This document shows positions 46,181-55,600 of a stretch of 64,000 bases of DNA, in pieces (position 1 is the stretch's first letter; each line of letters starts with the position of its first letter). The DNA is from JBDHWG01 sp046328505 (GTDB lineage: Bacteria > Chloroflexota > Anaerolineae > Epilineales > JAHCIE01). The notes beneath the pieces were generated by a model. That model was not told where the DNA came from. It saw only the letters and a list, made by a program, of their open reading frames with translations, and did no database searches. The stretch covers positions 310,001 through 374,000 of the forward strand of contig JAXLWL010000002.1 of NCBI GenBank assembly GCA_046328505.1, read 5' to 3'. The position numbers were made by a program, and so were the translations under genes.

Positions 46181-46502
46181 CGTGCATCATCCGCGCGACG
46201 AGCAAGTTTAGGGCATCCTGGTCGAACACCAGCGACAAGTCGTGCTCCAGGTGCGTGAACCCCTTGCCCAACGGGTCGGTGTCCAGCGCGTCCGCTACCT
46301 CCTGCGGCACGAATCCCTTGATGTGGTAATGGTCGCTCCGCCGCTGGAATGTCAGCAAGGTTTGGCCGTAGCGGCGCAGATGCCCCGTTACCTCCAGGCC
46401 GAGAAGTGGCCGGGTCTCCATCACGACCTCGATGCCCGCCTTTTCTAGCTCTTGCTGCACGACATTCGCATCAGGATGCCGTGATCCAAAGTCCTTGAAC
46501 AT
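46134..46502 (-). CDS. Hypothetical protein, 122 residues
   Basis: I do not recognise this protein. It is soluble, has no signal or membrane segment, and is mixed alpha/beta by eye (ELEKAGIEVVMETRPLLGLE; GQTLLTFQRRSDHYHIKGF; FTHLEHDLSLVFDQDALNLL). Coding is supported by a GGAGG ribosome site seven bases before the ATG. The 3' end overlaps the convergent LarA-like gene by 47 bases. Confidence 0.6.
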   Translation of the reverse strand: MFKDFGSRHPDANVVQQELEKAGIEVVMETRPLLGLEVTGHLRRYGQTLLTFQRRSDHYHIKGFVPQEVADALDTDPLGKGFTHLEHDLSLVFDQDALNLLVARMMHATQPDSASLMTHWEG

Positions 46503-46551
46503 GGCTGCCTCCGTGTCTCAACAATCCGTGAGGGGCCTCCTGACGTGATCT

Positions 46552-46597
46552 GAAAGCAAAACGGGTCAGGCGAAGCACGCGGCTTCGGCCCGACCCT
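46552..46597 (-). terminator. Terminator-like hairpin of the HD/cNBD operon
   Basis: On the minus strand GGGTC...GACCC enclose CGAAGC...GCTTCG, followed by TTTTGCTTTC. It lies about 260 bases after the stop of the HD/cNBD gene and before the next minus-strand gene. Confidence 0.55.
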
Positions 46598-46718
46598 GAG
46601 TGATGGGAGCGACGAGAACGTGTTGCGGGCGGAGCCGCCATTGCCTCTACCCACTATCATTGTACAACTTCCAGGCGGGAATGGGGGCGTAGACTTGACA
46701 ACAGATGAAGGAGATTCC

Positions 46719-46828
46719 GCTACTGGCGAATCGTCGTGTTCCAGTTCGAGCGCTCCGGCCACTACCCGTTCGTCGAGGAACCGGTGCCGTTTTGGGGGAG
46801 CGTTGCCGCGTTCTTGCAGGAACGATGA
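46719..46828 (+). pseudogene. Relic: C-terminal end of an alpha/beta hydrolase
   Basis: The frame reads IVVFQFERSGHYPFVEEPVP and continues FWGSVAAFLQER before a stop at 46826. This is the typical C-terminus of proline iminopeptidase-like alpha/beta hydrolases, including the catalytic His in SGHYPF. A stop lies just upstream at 46716 and no other part of the gene is found nearby, so only about 36 codons remain. Confidence 0.65.
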
Positions 46829-46856
46829 GCCTGAAGGACGGGGGTGGCGCGGGAGC

Positions 46857-48722
46857 TCACGCCGCGTGGTCTTCGGCGCGTGGGTCGGAACCTTGTCTCT
46901 CGCTGAGCCGATCGATAAGCTCATGCGCGGCGTAGGGATGATGCCAGTGCTTGAGATAGACAGACTTCGGGATGACAAGCAAGCTCAATCCCTCGTCGGC
47001 GATGACGGTCGCGTTGCGAGCCGCGCCGCGTATCACGCCTGTATTGCCGACCGGCGTCCAGGCGGGGACGCTGGCCGACTCATAGCCCCCCAGGGGAAAG
47101 ACACGCAATCCGTCGGCCATCGGGACGTAGACGAAGCCCGGCGGTGAACCCGCTTCCAACAGGGTCTCGCCGGGCTGAATACGGACGACTTTGACGTGAT
47201 CGAAGGCCGCGGTCGGATCGATGGGGCGCGTGTTGTGGCCCGACTGGGCGACGTTGTCGAGGACGAGTCGTCGGGCGGCCACCGAGCTGCGAAAGTCTGC
47301 CGCGGACAGGTACCGAGAACGTTCCAGGGGCGGCACGTGCTCCAACGATGGAACAACGTGGACGCGACCGAGAAGCTCCGGAGCGTACTCGCCGATGAGG
47401 TGGGCAACGATGTCACTGAATGTGAGGCTATCATCGGTTTCCTCAAGCAGAATCAGCAGCTCCTCAGCGCGTTTCAGAGCCTCCGTATCCTCCGGCGCCG
47501 CGCCGCGCTCGAAGCTCTGGATCGCATCCATCTGAATATCCACAACGACCATGGCCGCCCATGCGGCCGCGCGGCGGGTGATCTCCGGCGTCACGAACGC
47601 GCCGCGATGAAATGAGATGCGAAGATTTCCGGATGGGTCTATGTCACTGCTAGCGATGTTGGCTTCGCCGGCTGAAATTGGATCCGGCGCCGTCAACAGG
47701 AACATCTCACCCTTGTTGGAGCGAAGGGCGTAGATGGCCGCCCCAGTTGTCTGGTCGACATAAGTCTCGTGCCCGCCGGATGTTTTGAGCACGGTGCCCC
47801 GCTGCCGCAAGGCATCCGCGGCCCGCAGCACGCGAATCGTATCTATGACGTCGCCAGCCATCTGTCGCGTCGCCTTGTCTTCAGAGATCAGCCAGGCGAA
47901 TGGCTCGCGCTCGACGTCAAGGTAGTAGCGAGAGAGCATCTCCCGTTGGCCGGAAGATGCGGCATAGCTGGCGGCGCCGTCCGATAGCCCTCGCTCCGCA
48001 TCTGCCAACGCTTTCCGCAAGCGTTCCAGCTCGTCAGCATCCGCCCCTGCAGCGCCGGCCACGAACAGTGCCTGGCGTGCCCTTTCCGTCTGATACAGAC
48101 TGTAGAGCCGCCGGAGGTCGGTACTGATAGTGCGGAGCATCGCTGCGCGGAGCCGTTGAGGGTCATTCAGCTCACTGACCGGAATCTTGCTCTTGCTGTG
48201 ACCAACTGCCATCGCGAGCAGCTCGCGCAATACGACCGCGGTGTCCGACTCGAATGCACCGGCACTCGCAATGGTCCGCAATCGCGCTATTACCCAATTG
48301 TTCTCGTCGGCCAGGATGGCGCTGATGATATCGTCGAAGGCGGCGCTGAAGACGATTTGTGCTGCCACCTCAGGATGCATCGCCCGGCCAAACGGCGTGA
48401 AATCGGCCATGCCGATGTCATGCACATAGGCCAGCATGACACCGTAGCTCACCATGAATGCCCGAGACTGTTCGTTGCGCGTCGGGATCAGTACGCCAAG
48501 AACGTGGTCCAGTATTCGAGGCATGTGTCGAGCCACGTCCCGGACGTGTACGACACCGTGGTCGGCGAACAGCCCAGGATGTAGCGTCGGGCTGCGGAGA
48601 AACCCCGGATCCTGGATCAGCATCTCCAGTGAGGCCTGGCGGTTGACGCGGGCGTAGTAGCGCTCTTCGATGGCAGCGCGCACGGCGTGGGGGAGGTAGG
48701 CATCCAGGTCTTCGAGTGTCAT
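46857..48722 (-). CDS. HD-domain protein with C-terminal cyclic-nucleotide-binding-like domain
   Basis: A 621-residue protein. Residues about 40-190 form an HD-type metal phosphohydrolase-like region with GVVHVRDVARHMPRILDHVL and SYGVMLAYVHDIGMADF. A helical middle follows (ERARQALFVAGAAGADADEL). The last ~120 residues resemble a CRP/cNMP-binding barrel (VRIQPGETLLEAGSPPGFVY ... LLVIPKSVYLKHW). The start at 48722 lies 37 bases after the carrier gene; its ribosome site is weak and the frame continues upstream without similarity. Together the two genes look like one functional unit sensing a nucleotide. Catalysis is not proven. Confidence 0.72.
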   Translation of the reverse strand: MTLEDLDAYLPHAVRAAIEERYYARVNRQASLEMLIQDPGFLRSPTLHPGLFADHGVVHVRDVARHMPRILDHVLGVLIPTRNEQSRAFMVSYGVMLAYVHDIGMADFTPFGRAMHPEVAAQIVFSAAFDDIISAILADENNWVIARLRTIASAGAFESDTAVVLRELLAMAVGHSKSKIPVSELNDPQRLRAAMLRTISTDLRRLYSLYQTERARQALFVAGAAGADADELERLRKALADAERGLSDGAASYAASSGQREMLSRYYLDVEREPFAWLISEDKATRQMAGDVIDTIRVLRAADALRQRGTVLKTSGGHETYVDQTTGAAIYALRSNKGEMFLLTAPDPISAGEANIASSDIDPSGNLRISFHRGAFVTPEITRRAAAWAAMVVVDIQMDAIQSFERGAAPEDTEALKRAEELLILLEETDDSLTFSDIVAHLIGEYAPELLGRVHVVPSLEHVPPLERSRYLSAADFRSSVAARRLVLDNVAQSGHNTRPIDPTAAFDHVKVVRIQPGETLLEAGSPPGFVYVPMADGLRVFPLGGYESASVPAWTPVGNTGVIRGAARNATVIADEGLSLLVIPKSVYLKHWHHPYAAHELIDRLSERQGSDPRAEDHAA

Positions 48723-48759
48723 GTCGAGTCTTCGCTTCCCGACTGCGGAAATTGGGATG

Positions 48760-51700
48760 TCACGATTTACTGGCGAGCTGCGCCTGGAGCTGAACCGCCT
48801 CGCGGTCGAGGGCGCGGACCCGGCGAGTGAGTATGCGCATGATGGCGCGGGTGACCTCGATGCGGTCCTCGATAAGCTCGCTGAACGGTTCCTGGTCGAG
48901 CCGCAGCAGGTCGCTCTCCTCCTCGGCTGTGACCGAGGCGGCGCGCGGCTCTGGGTCGAGAAGCGCCATTTCGCCGACAACCTCGCCCTGGCCCAAATGC
49001 GTCAGCACGTGGTCGCCATCGTGAATCCGTACCATGCCTTGCACGATAATGTACATGCTATCCCCCGGCTCGCCCTTGTGAATGATAGTCTCCCCCGCTG
49101 CTGCTGAGACGTCACGCATCTGGCGTGCGACGGCCGCGAGTACTTCATCCGGCGTTCCGGCGAAGAGGCTGGTGCTTTTCAGAATAATGACTTTCTCTAG
49201 CGTCGAGCGCATTCCTGAACCCTCCTGTGGGTCGCCTCTCAGCCTCCCGAGCGCCCACGCGGCTGTCTCGGTAACGATGGGGTCGGGCGCGGCCTGTGCT
49301 GCGGCCACAGCATCAGCGCACGAGACGGCGCCGAGCTGAACTGCCGAGTTCATCGCGCACGCGCGCAGCCAGGGCGACGCGCCGTCGGCGCTTCCGTCGA
49401 TTATCTCTGTGAGGCGCTGTTCGCGGGTTTGTTTCGCCTGTGGATAGCGCGGCGCGAGGTGCTTCAGAGAGCGCCCCGGATGGGAGTAGTCCAGCACTGC
49501 CATGATATCCTTGAGGTCTCGCGGCATCCGCGTTTCCAGCACTTCCAGGGCATACGCTCGCTGGGCAGCGTCTGGCGAGTGATAGGCGTCGCGGGCGCGC
49601 AGAATCGTCTGACGGTCCTCGATGAACGAGAGCAGCCAGAACAGACGGTCTCGAATGTGCCGCTCACTGACTTGAAGCGCTTCCTGCAAGAGATCCGTTG
49701 CTTCATCGTAGCCCACATCGTCCCGGGCCGCCATCGCCCACGCCGCCAGCGCCAGTTCACTGTCGATTTGGTGATGGATGGGCCCAACCATCGGCTCGGG
49801 GGCGGTGTATCCGCCGGCCGCGAGGGCACGCAGAACGTGGTCGCGGAGTGCGGCGTCGGGGGTCTGAATCTGGGCCTCCAGAATCGCGAGCGCGCTCGGG
49901 CTGCGTACCCGTTCGCAGACGCGCGCCAGCTCGATTCGTGTGGACTGGGGCGTCTCTCTGTTCTCGAAGGCCGCTGCGATAGCGGGCATGGCGTCGTCGC
50001 CCGCCCGCGTGAGAGCCTGACGCGCAGCCCCGCGAGTCGCCGGCTCCGCCAGGGCAGCGATGACGCAGGGCCAGGTCGCGGGCGCGTCTCCCGCGCGTGC
50101 GGCGTGCAGCGCGGCGAGCCGGACTTCTGGCTGGGTATCGGAGAGCAGGCCGCTCAGAAGCTGTCGTTCGTGTGCGGGACTTTCAGCGATGACCCGGGCG
50201 GCCAGGATTCGCTGCGTTGGATCGGATGAGTGCGCCGCGCCGTCGAGCCAGGTCGTCGCCACGTCGGTATCGTGGGGCCGCCCTGAGGTGAGCAGGCCGA
50301 CGATGGCACCCTGCTGCACCTCCGGTGTGAGATCGTCGAGCATGGGGAGGACGGCGGCTGCGCCGCGCAGCGACGCCAGCGCCCGGACGGCGTGGCCGCG
50401 GACCGAAGGCGATGGGTCCGTCGTGGCGCACTCGCGGACGCGGGCCGCCGTGTTCGTCAGTCCCAGTCTGGCAATTCTGTCGAGGGCTTCGGCGCGCATC
50501 TCGGGCGACGGATGATCGAGCAGGCCCGGGAGCGCTTCGGTCAGCGCGTTTGGGTCGGCCGCCTGGAGCATGTTGAGCGAGAAGAGTGCGGCATCAGGGT
50601 TCGGATTCTGGATACCGGCGCGTAGGGTGGCGATGCTCGATGCATCGTTCAGGTCGAGCGGCGAGGCCTGGAGCTTCCTCTGACGGAGCGCTTCGGCGAG
50701 CACGCGCTTGTAGGCGCGTGCGACCAGGAACACGATGGGGAGCCAGATGGCCGCGACGGCCAGGAACACCCATGCCAATTGCGTCGGGCTGAATGCCAGC
50801 ACCGAGGTGAAGATGATAAGCACGACGCCAGCGAGGCCGATTCCGATAGGCTGGAAGATCGTATCGCCCAGGGATTGAGCACGCAGGCGGAGGCGCGGCG
50901 GTAGCGGCTGGTAGAGAATGACCACGGAGGCCAGCTCGATGGACCCCACATACACCACACTCAGAAGCTTAGTGAACACGGCGAGCAGGAAGACAAGACC
51001 CGAGAGCGCGCTTATCACACTGGTAACGATGATCCCGACCGCGCCGGCCGTGAGAGACGCGGGCATGGTGATCAGGCCGCCCCGCACACCGTAGCGGCCC
51101 AGGATCGGCGCGGTGAGGAAGATACTGAAGATGAGGGACACGATGCCAATGATAGAGGCAAAGATACCCAGGAAGGCGGCGAGATCGTCGGCGTTCGGGT
51201 AGCGCAGAGCTGCCAGTGAGTAGAAGATGTTGTCGATGACGAAGAAGCCGACCCACGAGAGGACGATCAGGGCGACGATGAGCATGACATAGCGGTTCTG
51301 GAGTAGGGGCGGAGACGGGGCTTCCTCGACTGGCTTATGCCCAACGGAAACTGGTTGGAACCGCGGATGGTAGCGGCGCAGTATGTAGAACTGGAGACCC
51401 AGCCCGGCGGCGAGGGCGACGGTTGCCACAATCAGGAGATTCGCCGTGCCGATACGGCTAACAATGAACGGCACCGCGAACCCGATCAAGGGGTAGGCGA
51501 CAAGATAGCCGGCTCCGAGCAGGCCGAAGAGACGCTTGGCCTGACGCACGTCGAATACTCGCCCGGCCAGAGTGTAGATCACGAAGAATGTGAGGTTGAT
51601 GCTCGACTGAAACCAGGACGGCAGGATGAAGATGAGCCAGCCAGGGCTTGCGGTTGTCAAGCCGGCCCACAGCAGAAGGGTCCCGACCATCATGAAGGCG

Positions 51701-51942
51701 ACGTCGATTGTGGCGAGTCGTGGCAGCGAGACCCGGCTGCCAAGCTGAAGGTTGACGAGCGAGATTGCGGCGGCGATGAATGCGATGGCGATATCGGAGT
51801 AGGGAATAGCGCCGCCGCCGAACGTGGAGAGGAAGAGAGCGAAGGCCGCCGTCTGAATCAGAATGACACCAATAGCCAGGAAGAATAGCTCGACGAACAG
51901 CAGGGCAAAGGGGAAGCGCTCCTCCGTCCGAATGCTCAGCAA
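48760..51942 (-). CDS. Membrane carrier-like protein with HEAT repeats and cyclic-nucleotide-binding domain
   Basis: A 1060-residue three-part protein. Residues 1-430 hold about 12 membrane helices (for example FALLFVELFFLAIGVILIQ) and resemble MFS or nucleotide-translocase (NTT-like) carriers. Residues about 440-920 are HEAT-like helical repeats (for example HPSPEMRAEALDRIARLGLT and SVRGHAVRALASLRGAAAVL). Residues about 935-1045 are a cNMP-binding domain: TSLFAGTPDEVLAAVARQM, AAGETIIHKGEPGDSMYIIV, VVGEMALLDPEPRAASV. Translation probably starts at TTG 51942 (GGGAG upstream). The ligand and cargo are unknown; the arrangement suggests transport or membrane signalling gated by a nucleotide. Confidence 0.82.
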   Translation of the reverse strand: MLSIRTEERFPFALLFVELFFLAIGVILIQTAAFALFLSTFGGGAIPYSDIAIAFIAAAISLVNLQLGSRVSLPRLATIDVAFMMVGTLLLWAGLTTASPGWLIFILPSWFQSSINLTFFVIYTLAGRVFDVRQAKRLFGLLGAGYLVAYPLIGFAVPFIVSRIGTANLLIVATVALAAGLGLQFYILRRYHPRFQPVSVGHKPVEEAPSPPLLQNRYVMLIVALIVLSWVGFFVIDNIFYSLAALRYPNADDLAAFLGIFASIIGIVSLIFSIFLTAPILGRYGVRGGLITMPASLTAGAVGIIVTSVISALSGLVFLLAVFTKLLSVVYVGSIELASVVILYQPLPPRLRLRAQSLGDTIFQPIGIGLAGVVLIIFTSVLAFSPTQLAWVFLAVAAIWLPIVFLVARAYKRVLAEALRQRKLQASPLDLNDASSIATLRAGIQNPNPDAALFSLNMLQAADPNALTEALPGLLDHPSPEMRAEALDRIARLGLTNTAARVRECATTDPSPSVRGHAVRALASLRGAAAVLPMLDDLTPEVQQGAIVGLLTSGRPHDTDVATTWLDGAAHSSDPTQRILAARVIAESPAHERQLLSGLLSDTQPEVRLAALHAARAGDAPATWPCVIAALAEPATRGAARQALTRAGDDAMPAIAAAFENRETPQSTRIELARVCERVRSPSALAILEAQIQTPDAALRDHVLRALAAGGYTAPEPMVGPIHHQIDSELALAAWAMAARDDVGYDEATDLLQEALQVSERHIRDRLFWLLSFIEDRQTILRARDAYHSPDAAQRAYALEVLETRMPRDLKDIMAVLDYSHPGRSLKHLAPRYPQAKQTREQRLTEIIDGSADGASPWLRACAMNSAVQLGAVSCADAVAAAQAAPDPIVTETAAWALGRLRGDPQEGSGMRSTLEKVIILKSTSLFAGTPDEVLAAVARQMRDVSAAAGETIIHKGEPGDSMYIIVQGMVRIHDGDHVLTHLGQGEVVGEMALLDPEPRAASVTAEEESDLLRLDQEPFSELIEDRIEVTRAIMRILTRRVRALDREAVQLQAQLASKS

Positions 51943-52066
51943 GACGTGCTCCCTTCACAAATGCGCGACGGCCGTTGGTCGCGGCTTGCATAGTTTCACT
52001 TTGGCAGGGCCCGCCAGCGGTGTTGCGCGGCAAGTATACCAGAGGTCAGGAGGCGGAGCAAGCTTG

Positions 52067-52096
52067 TTTACGGGACCTTCATGCCCTCACTATAAT
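52067..52096 (+). promoter_or_regulatory. Predicted promoter of the small beta-sandwich gene
   Basis: TTTACG, 18 bases, TATAAT, with a start near 52103 and a leader of about 43 bases. Confidence 0.5.
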
Positions 52097-52145
52097 ATGC
52101 GGAGCCGTTGTGCTCTACACATCAACCAATTCAGTGAGGTGGCTA

Positions 52146-52508
52146 ATGGAAATCATGACACGTGTGAAGCTAGTTCTGGCCGATGCGCCAAAGACGGGGA
52201 TACCTGGGGTAAAAATGTCGCTCTTCGATAAGGATGTGACGAACCCGGACGACTATCTTGGCGCCGGCGTCACGGATGAAAACGGTGAGGTGCTCTTCGC
52301 CTATGACTCTTCGGCTTTCGTCGATAGCGAGGACGGTCCGGAATGGAGCATCGCCTCGCTCGCCGATCTTTTCGTTGTCGTGTACGACGCGTCGGGCGCG
52401 GAAGTCCTTAACACGCGCGATCAGACGGTGGACGACAAGCTGCCCGCCCGGCTGGTGATTTCCATCGACCGCACCCTGGCCGAGAAGCACGGCCTGCTCC
52501 AGAGCTAA
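52146..52508 (+). CDS. Small transthyretin-like beta-sandwich protein
   Basis: A 120-residue protein without a signal peptide. The pattern MSLFDKDVTNPDDYLGAGVT, then DENGEVLFAYDSS, matches carboxypeptidase-regulatory/transthyretin-like folds, where a D-x-D...D-D-x-L-G-x-G-x-T-D-x-x-G motif is typical. Function is unknown. The ATG at 52146 has GAGGT seven bases upstream, which rules out the longer frame from 51975. It is convergent with the giant protein gene across a terminator. Confidence 0.7.
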   Translation: MEIMTRVKLVLADAPKTGIPGVKMSLFDKDVTNPDDYLGAGVTDENGEVLFAYDSSAFVDSEDGPEWSIASLADLFVVVYDASGAEVLNTRDQTVDDKLPARLVISIDRTLAEKHGLLQS

Positions 52509-52540
52509 CCCCGATAGCCTGAATCTCATCCGCCTGCGAC

Positions 52541-52574
52541 AAAAAGGAGGGGGCACGCTTGCGCGTACCCCCTC
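52541..52574 (-). terminator. Terminator of the giant surface protein gene
   Basis: A 12-position stem with one mismatch (GAGGGGG.ACGC / GCGT.CCCCCTC, loop TTGC) is followed by TTTTT on the minus strand. Confidence 0.8.
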
Positions 52575-52622
52575 TGGCACACTGTTCAGTTGTCAGTCGG
52601 CCTTCCGCGACCGATCTTGCGA

Positions 52623-55600
52623 TCAGGGCAGCGGGAGCGGGCCGGGTGGATAGATGCCGGCGGTCGCCGAGACCATGTACTTCTGGCCGGCGATGGTCGC
52701 CGCCACACCTGGGATCACCACCACGGCGTTGTTGCCCGTGAACTTGAGCTCATACAGCAAGCAGGGGTTCAGGTTGCTGAACTTGAAGTAGCCCTCCGTG
52801 TTGGTCATCGCGGTCTGCAGGTACGTGCCGGGCTGGTTGGCCGCCGTCGGGGCCAGCCAGAGCTGCAACTGCACACCCGCCGCCGGGTTCTGCGGCGCGC
52901 CAGACCAGACACCGTTGTTGTTGGTGACGCCGGTCGGTGTCCGACCCAGGAACTCGTAGCCCTCGACGACGCCGGTGGGCGGCGTGAGCGAGACACTGTA
53001 GGGCACGGCTGGGGTCTGGCTCTGGCACGGCGCCAGGATCACAGCGCTGATGGCGGGGACGCGCGCCGTGTACCCTTGACCGGTGTACGTGACGTAGTCC
53101 TTGCCGGGGTCGGCGACGGTGATCTTGTACGTTCGGCCGGTGAGGACAGCGGGCACGGCCACGACGCCGTTGGCATCTGGGATACCCTGGAACGCCTGGG
53201 CACCGGTGCTGTCATCGACGACGGTGACGACGGCCTGGCCGTACACCGGCTCGCAGATGGTGATGTTGAGCGGGGCCGAACCGCACGAGGTGGGCACGCC
53301 GGGACACTGGGGCGTGTAGCCCTCGAAGTCGAAGCCGGGCGGCATCGGGAAGCCTTCACTGGCGGTGGACAGGTCACCGACCAGGCCGGGGCCGCTGGTG
53401 GAGGGGATGACGCGCTCGACCTTGACGGCGGCCAGACCGACGACGTTGCGCAGCAGGATCGGGAGCTGGGGGTTGCTTGGCCCGAAGATGGGCACGCCGG
53501 TGAGGACGTCATGCTCCCAGTAGACGGCGGAGATGACGGCGCTGCCGACGAAGCCGGGACGGATCCAGTCCCAGTTGTCGAGGTTGACATACTCGACCTG
53601 CTTCTCGTTGAGCTTCTCGCAGACGTAGTCAATCAGGCCGTTCTGGTCGTAGACGTAGACCACGAAGTCGGTGAAGCCGGGCTTGGGGACGACGTTCTGG
53701 ATGGCCAGGTCGGTGACGAGATTGAGGCTGTTGCCGCGCTGCATGAGCGACGGGATGCCGATCAAGCCGACGCCACTTTCGAGGCCACTGGCGTCGCCGG
53801 CGCCAATCTGCCAGAGGTAGGTCTGCTCCTGGGGGAACAGGTTGTAGGCGGCAGCCTGGGTCACCTTGGTGGGGCTGCTGTAGTTGAGCAGCTCGGCGAC
53901 GGCGGCGATGGGGGAGGCGTTCACGTTGGGGTCACCGGGTGACTGCCACGCCTGGCTCTCGACGCGGACGGCGCCGACGTAGTTGCCCGGGAGATTGCTG
54001 ACGAGGGTGAGCGGGAAGCTGGTCTCGCCGCGCGGGCAGACCCAGTCGACGAGGGTGGTGATGATGTCACCGCTCTGGTCCATGAAGTAGACCTTCACCT
54101 TGGCGGCGGTGACGCCACTCATGTTCTGGACGTGGATGCTGGTGCCCCAGCCGTTGGTCTCGCGGTAGATGAGCGGGCCGTAGGCCACGGTTGAACCGCC
54201 CTGGAGGTCGAGACACTGGCCGTTGAAGATGTAGCACAGTGAACCGGGCGAGCCGGTGTAGCTCATGAGCACATCCTGACCGATCTGGTCGACGATGATG
54301 CCCAGGGGCTGGGAGGCGCGGATCCAGACGCTGCCGGTGAAGCCGGTGGGCACGCAGCCGGAGACGTTGAACTGGGCGGTGTAGCCGGGCGAGAGCTGCG
54401 CGACACTGCAGATCTGGGAGCGCAGACAATCATCCTGAGCCTTGAACCACAGCTCGACGCTGGTGCACTCGCTGCCGCTGTTCTGGATGTACAGCCAGGA
54501 GTTCCAGCCGTTGAAGCCCGAGTAGACGGTCGGGGCGTAGTAGGCGAAGCCGCCGAAGAGCGGGTCGTAGCGGCCATCGCCCTTGGCGCTGACGGCGCTG
54601 TAGCTAGAGGCCATGGTCAGGCTGGGGTTGGTGTTGCCCGGGCCACGGCGGGTGACCTCGATGCCGATAGGCTCGCCGTAGAACGGGTTCCAGTCGAAGG
54701 GGAACTGGCCGGGGAGCGGGTTGACGCTGGGCCAGCCCTCGGGCCAACTGAGCTTGTTAAGGGTGTTGGTCCAGTCCTCGCAGCGCCAGTAGGGGTTACC
54801 GGCACCGGGGAACGGGTTGTAGCTGATGGCGATGGCGCTCTTGGCGGAGGCCGGGAGCTGCGAAGCGGTCCAGACCCAGGAGGTACCCGGCTTGAGCATG
54901 CCGGAGCACTCGATCTTGAAGGGGTTCTGAGCCTGGGGCTGGCAGAAGCCGGAGTTCTCGGCGAAGAGGAGGAGGGCGACCTTGGTCCAGGTGGAGCCGA
55001 GGTTCTGGGCTTCGATGACCCAGTCGACGCCGGTCTTGGTATTGCCGATGGCGCCGAGGACGGGCACCTGGTAGTACGTGCTGCCGCTCTGGATCAGTGA
55101 CGGCGGCTTCGGCGCCGGCACGTAGCGCAGCGTCCACTGGTCGTTGTTGGAAACAACCGTGACAGCTGTCTCGCCCCGGTACTGCGCCGTTGCGACGGCG
55201 ACGTTGGTCACCCTGCCGTTGTCGATGTCGATCTGCTGAACCCTGTACGTCGCGGTGCAGGTCACCGAGTCGCCAGGCTTCAGTGGATCGGGCGTGTTGG
55301 GGCAGGTTACCGCGCTTGGCGCTGTGATGTGGTCATCCTTCACCGTGTAAGGCGGGTGCAGATCCGTGTTGCCTTCGTTGGTGAGCGTGTAGCTGAAGGT
55401 AACTTGCTCCCCAAGCTGGGCAAAGGTCGTCGCGGGAGACGTCTTGACCAGCGACAGCTTGGCATAGTACACGATCGCTGAGGCAGTCGACGGCGGCGTC
55501 TGATCGCTGGTCGCCGTTGCCGTGTTCTCATGCTTGCCACGCTCGACGTCGGCCTGCGTGATTGTGTAGTCACCCGTGCAGACCAGCGTCTTGCCGACCG

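Larger units (their letters stand above)
46503..46856. other. 354-base gap with a terminator and a gene relic
   Basis: Between the 122-residue gene and the HD/cNBD gene there is a minus-strand hairpin (46552-46597), about 120 bases with no signal, and a plus-strand hydrolase remnant (46719-46828). Confidence 0.6.

Noticed and set aside
46445..46978. A 177-codon minus-strand frame bridging two genes
   Set aside because: It overlaps a terminator hairpin and the ends of two supported genes, and its Ser/Arg/Pro-rich sequence resembles nothing.
52590..53942. A 450-codon plus-strand frame
   Set aside because: It is antisense to the conserved C-terminal part of the giant protein and has shadow-like composition.
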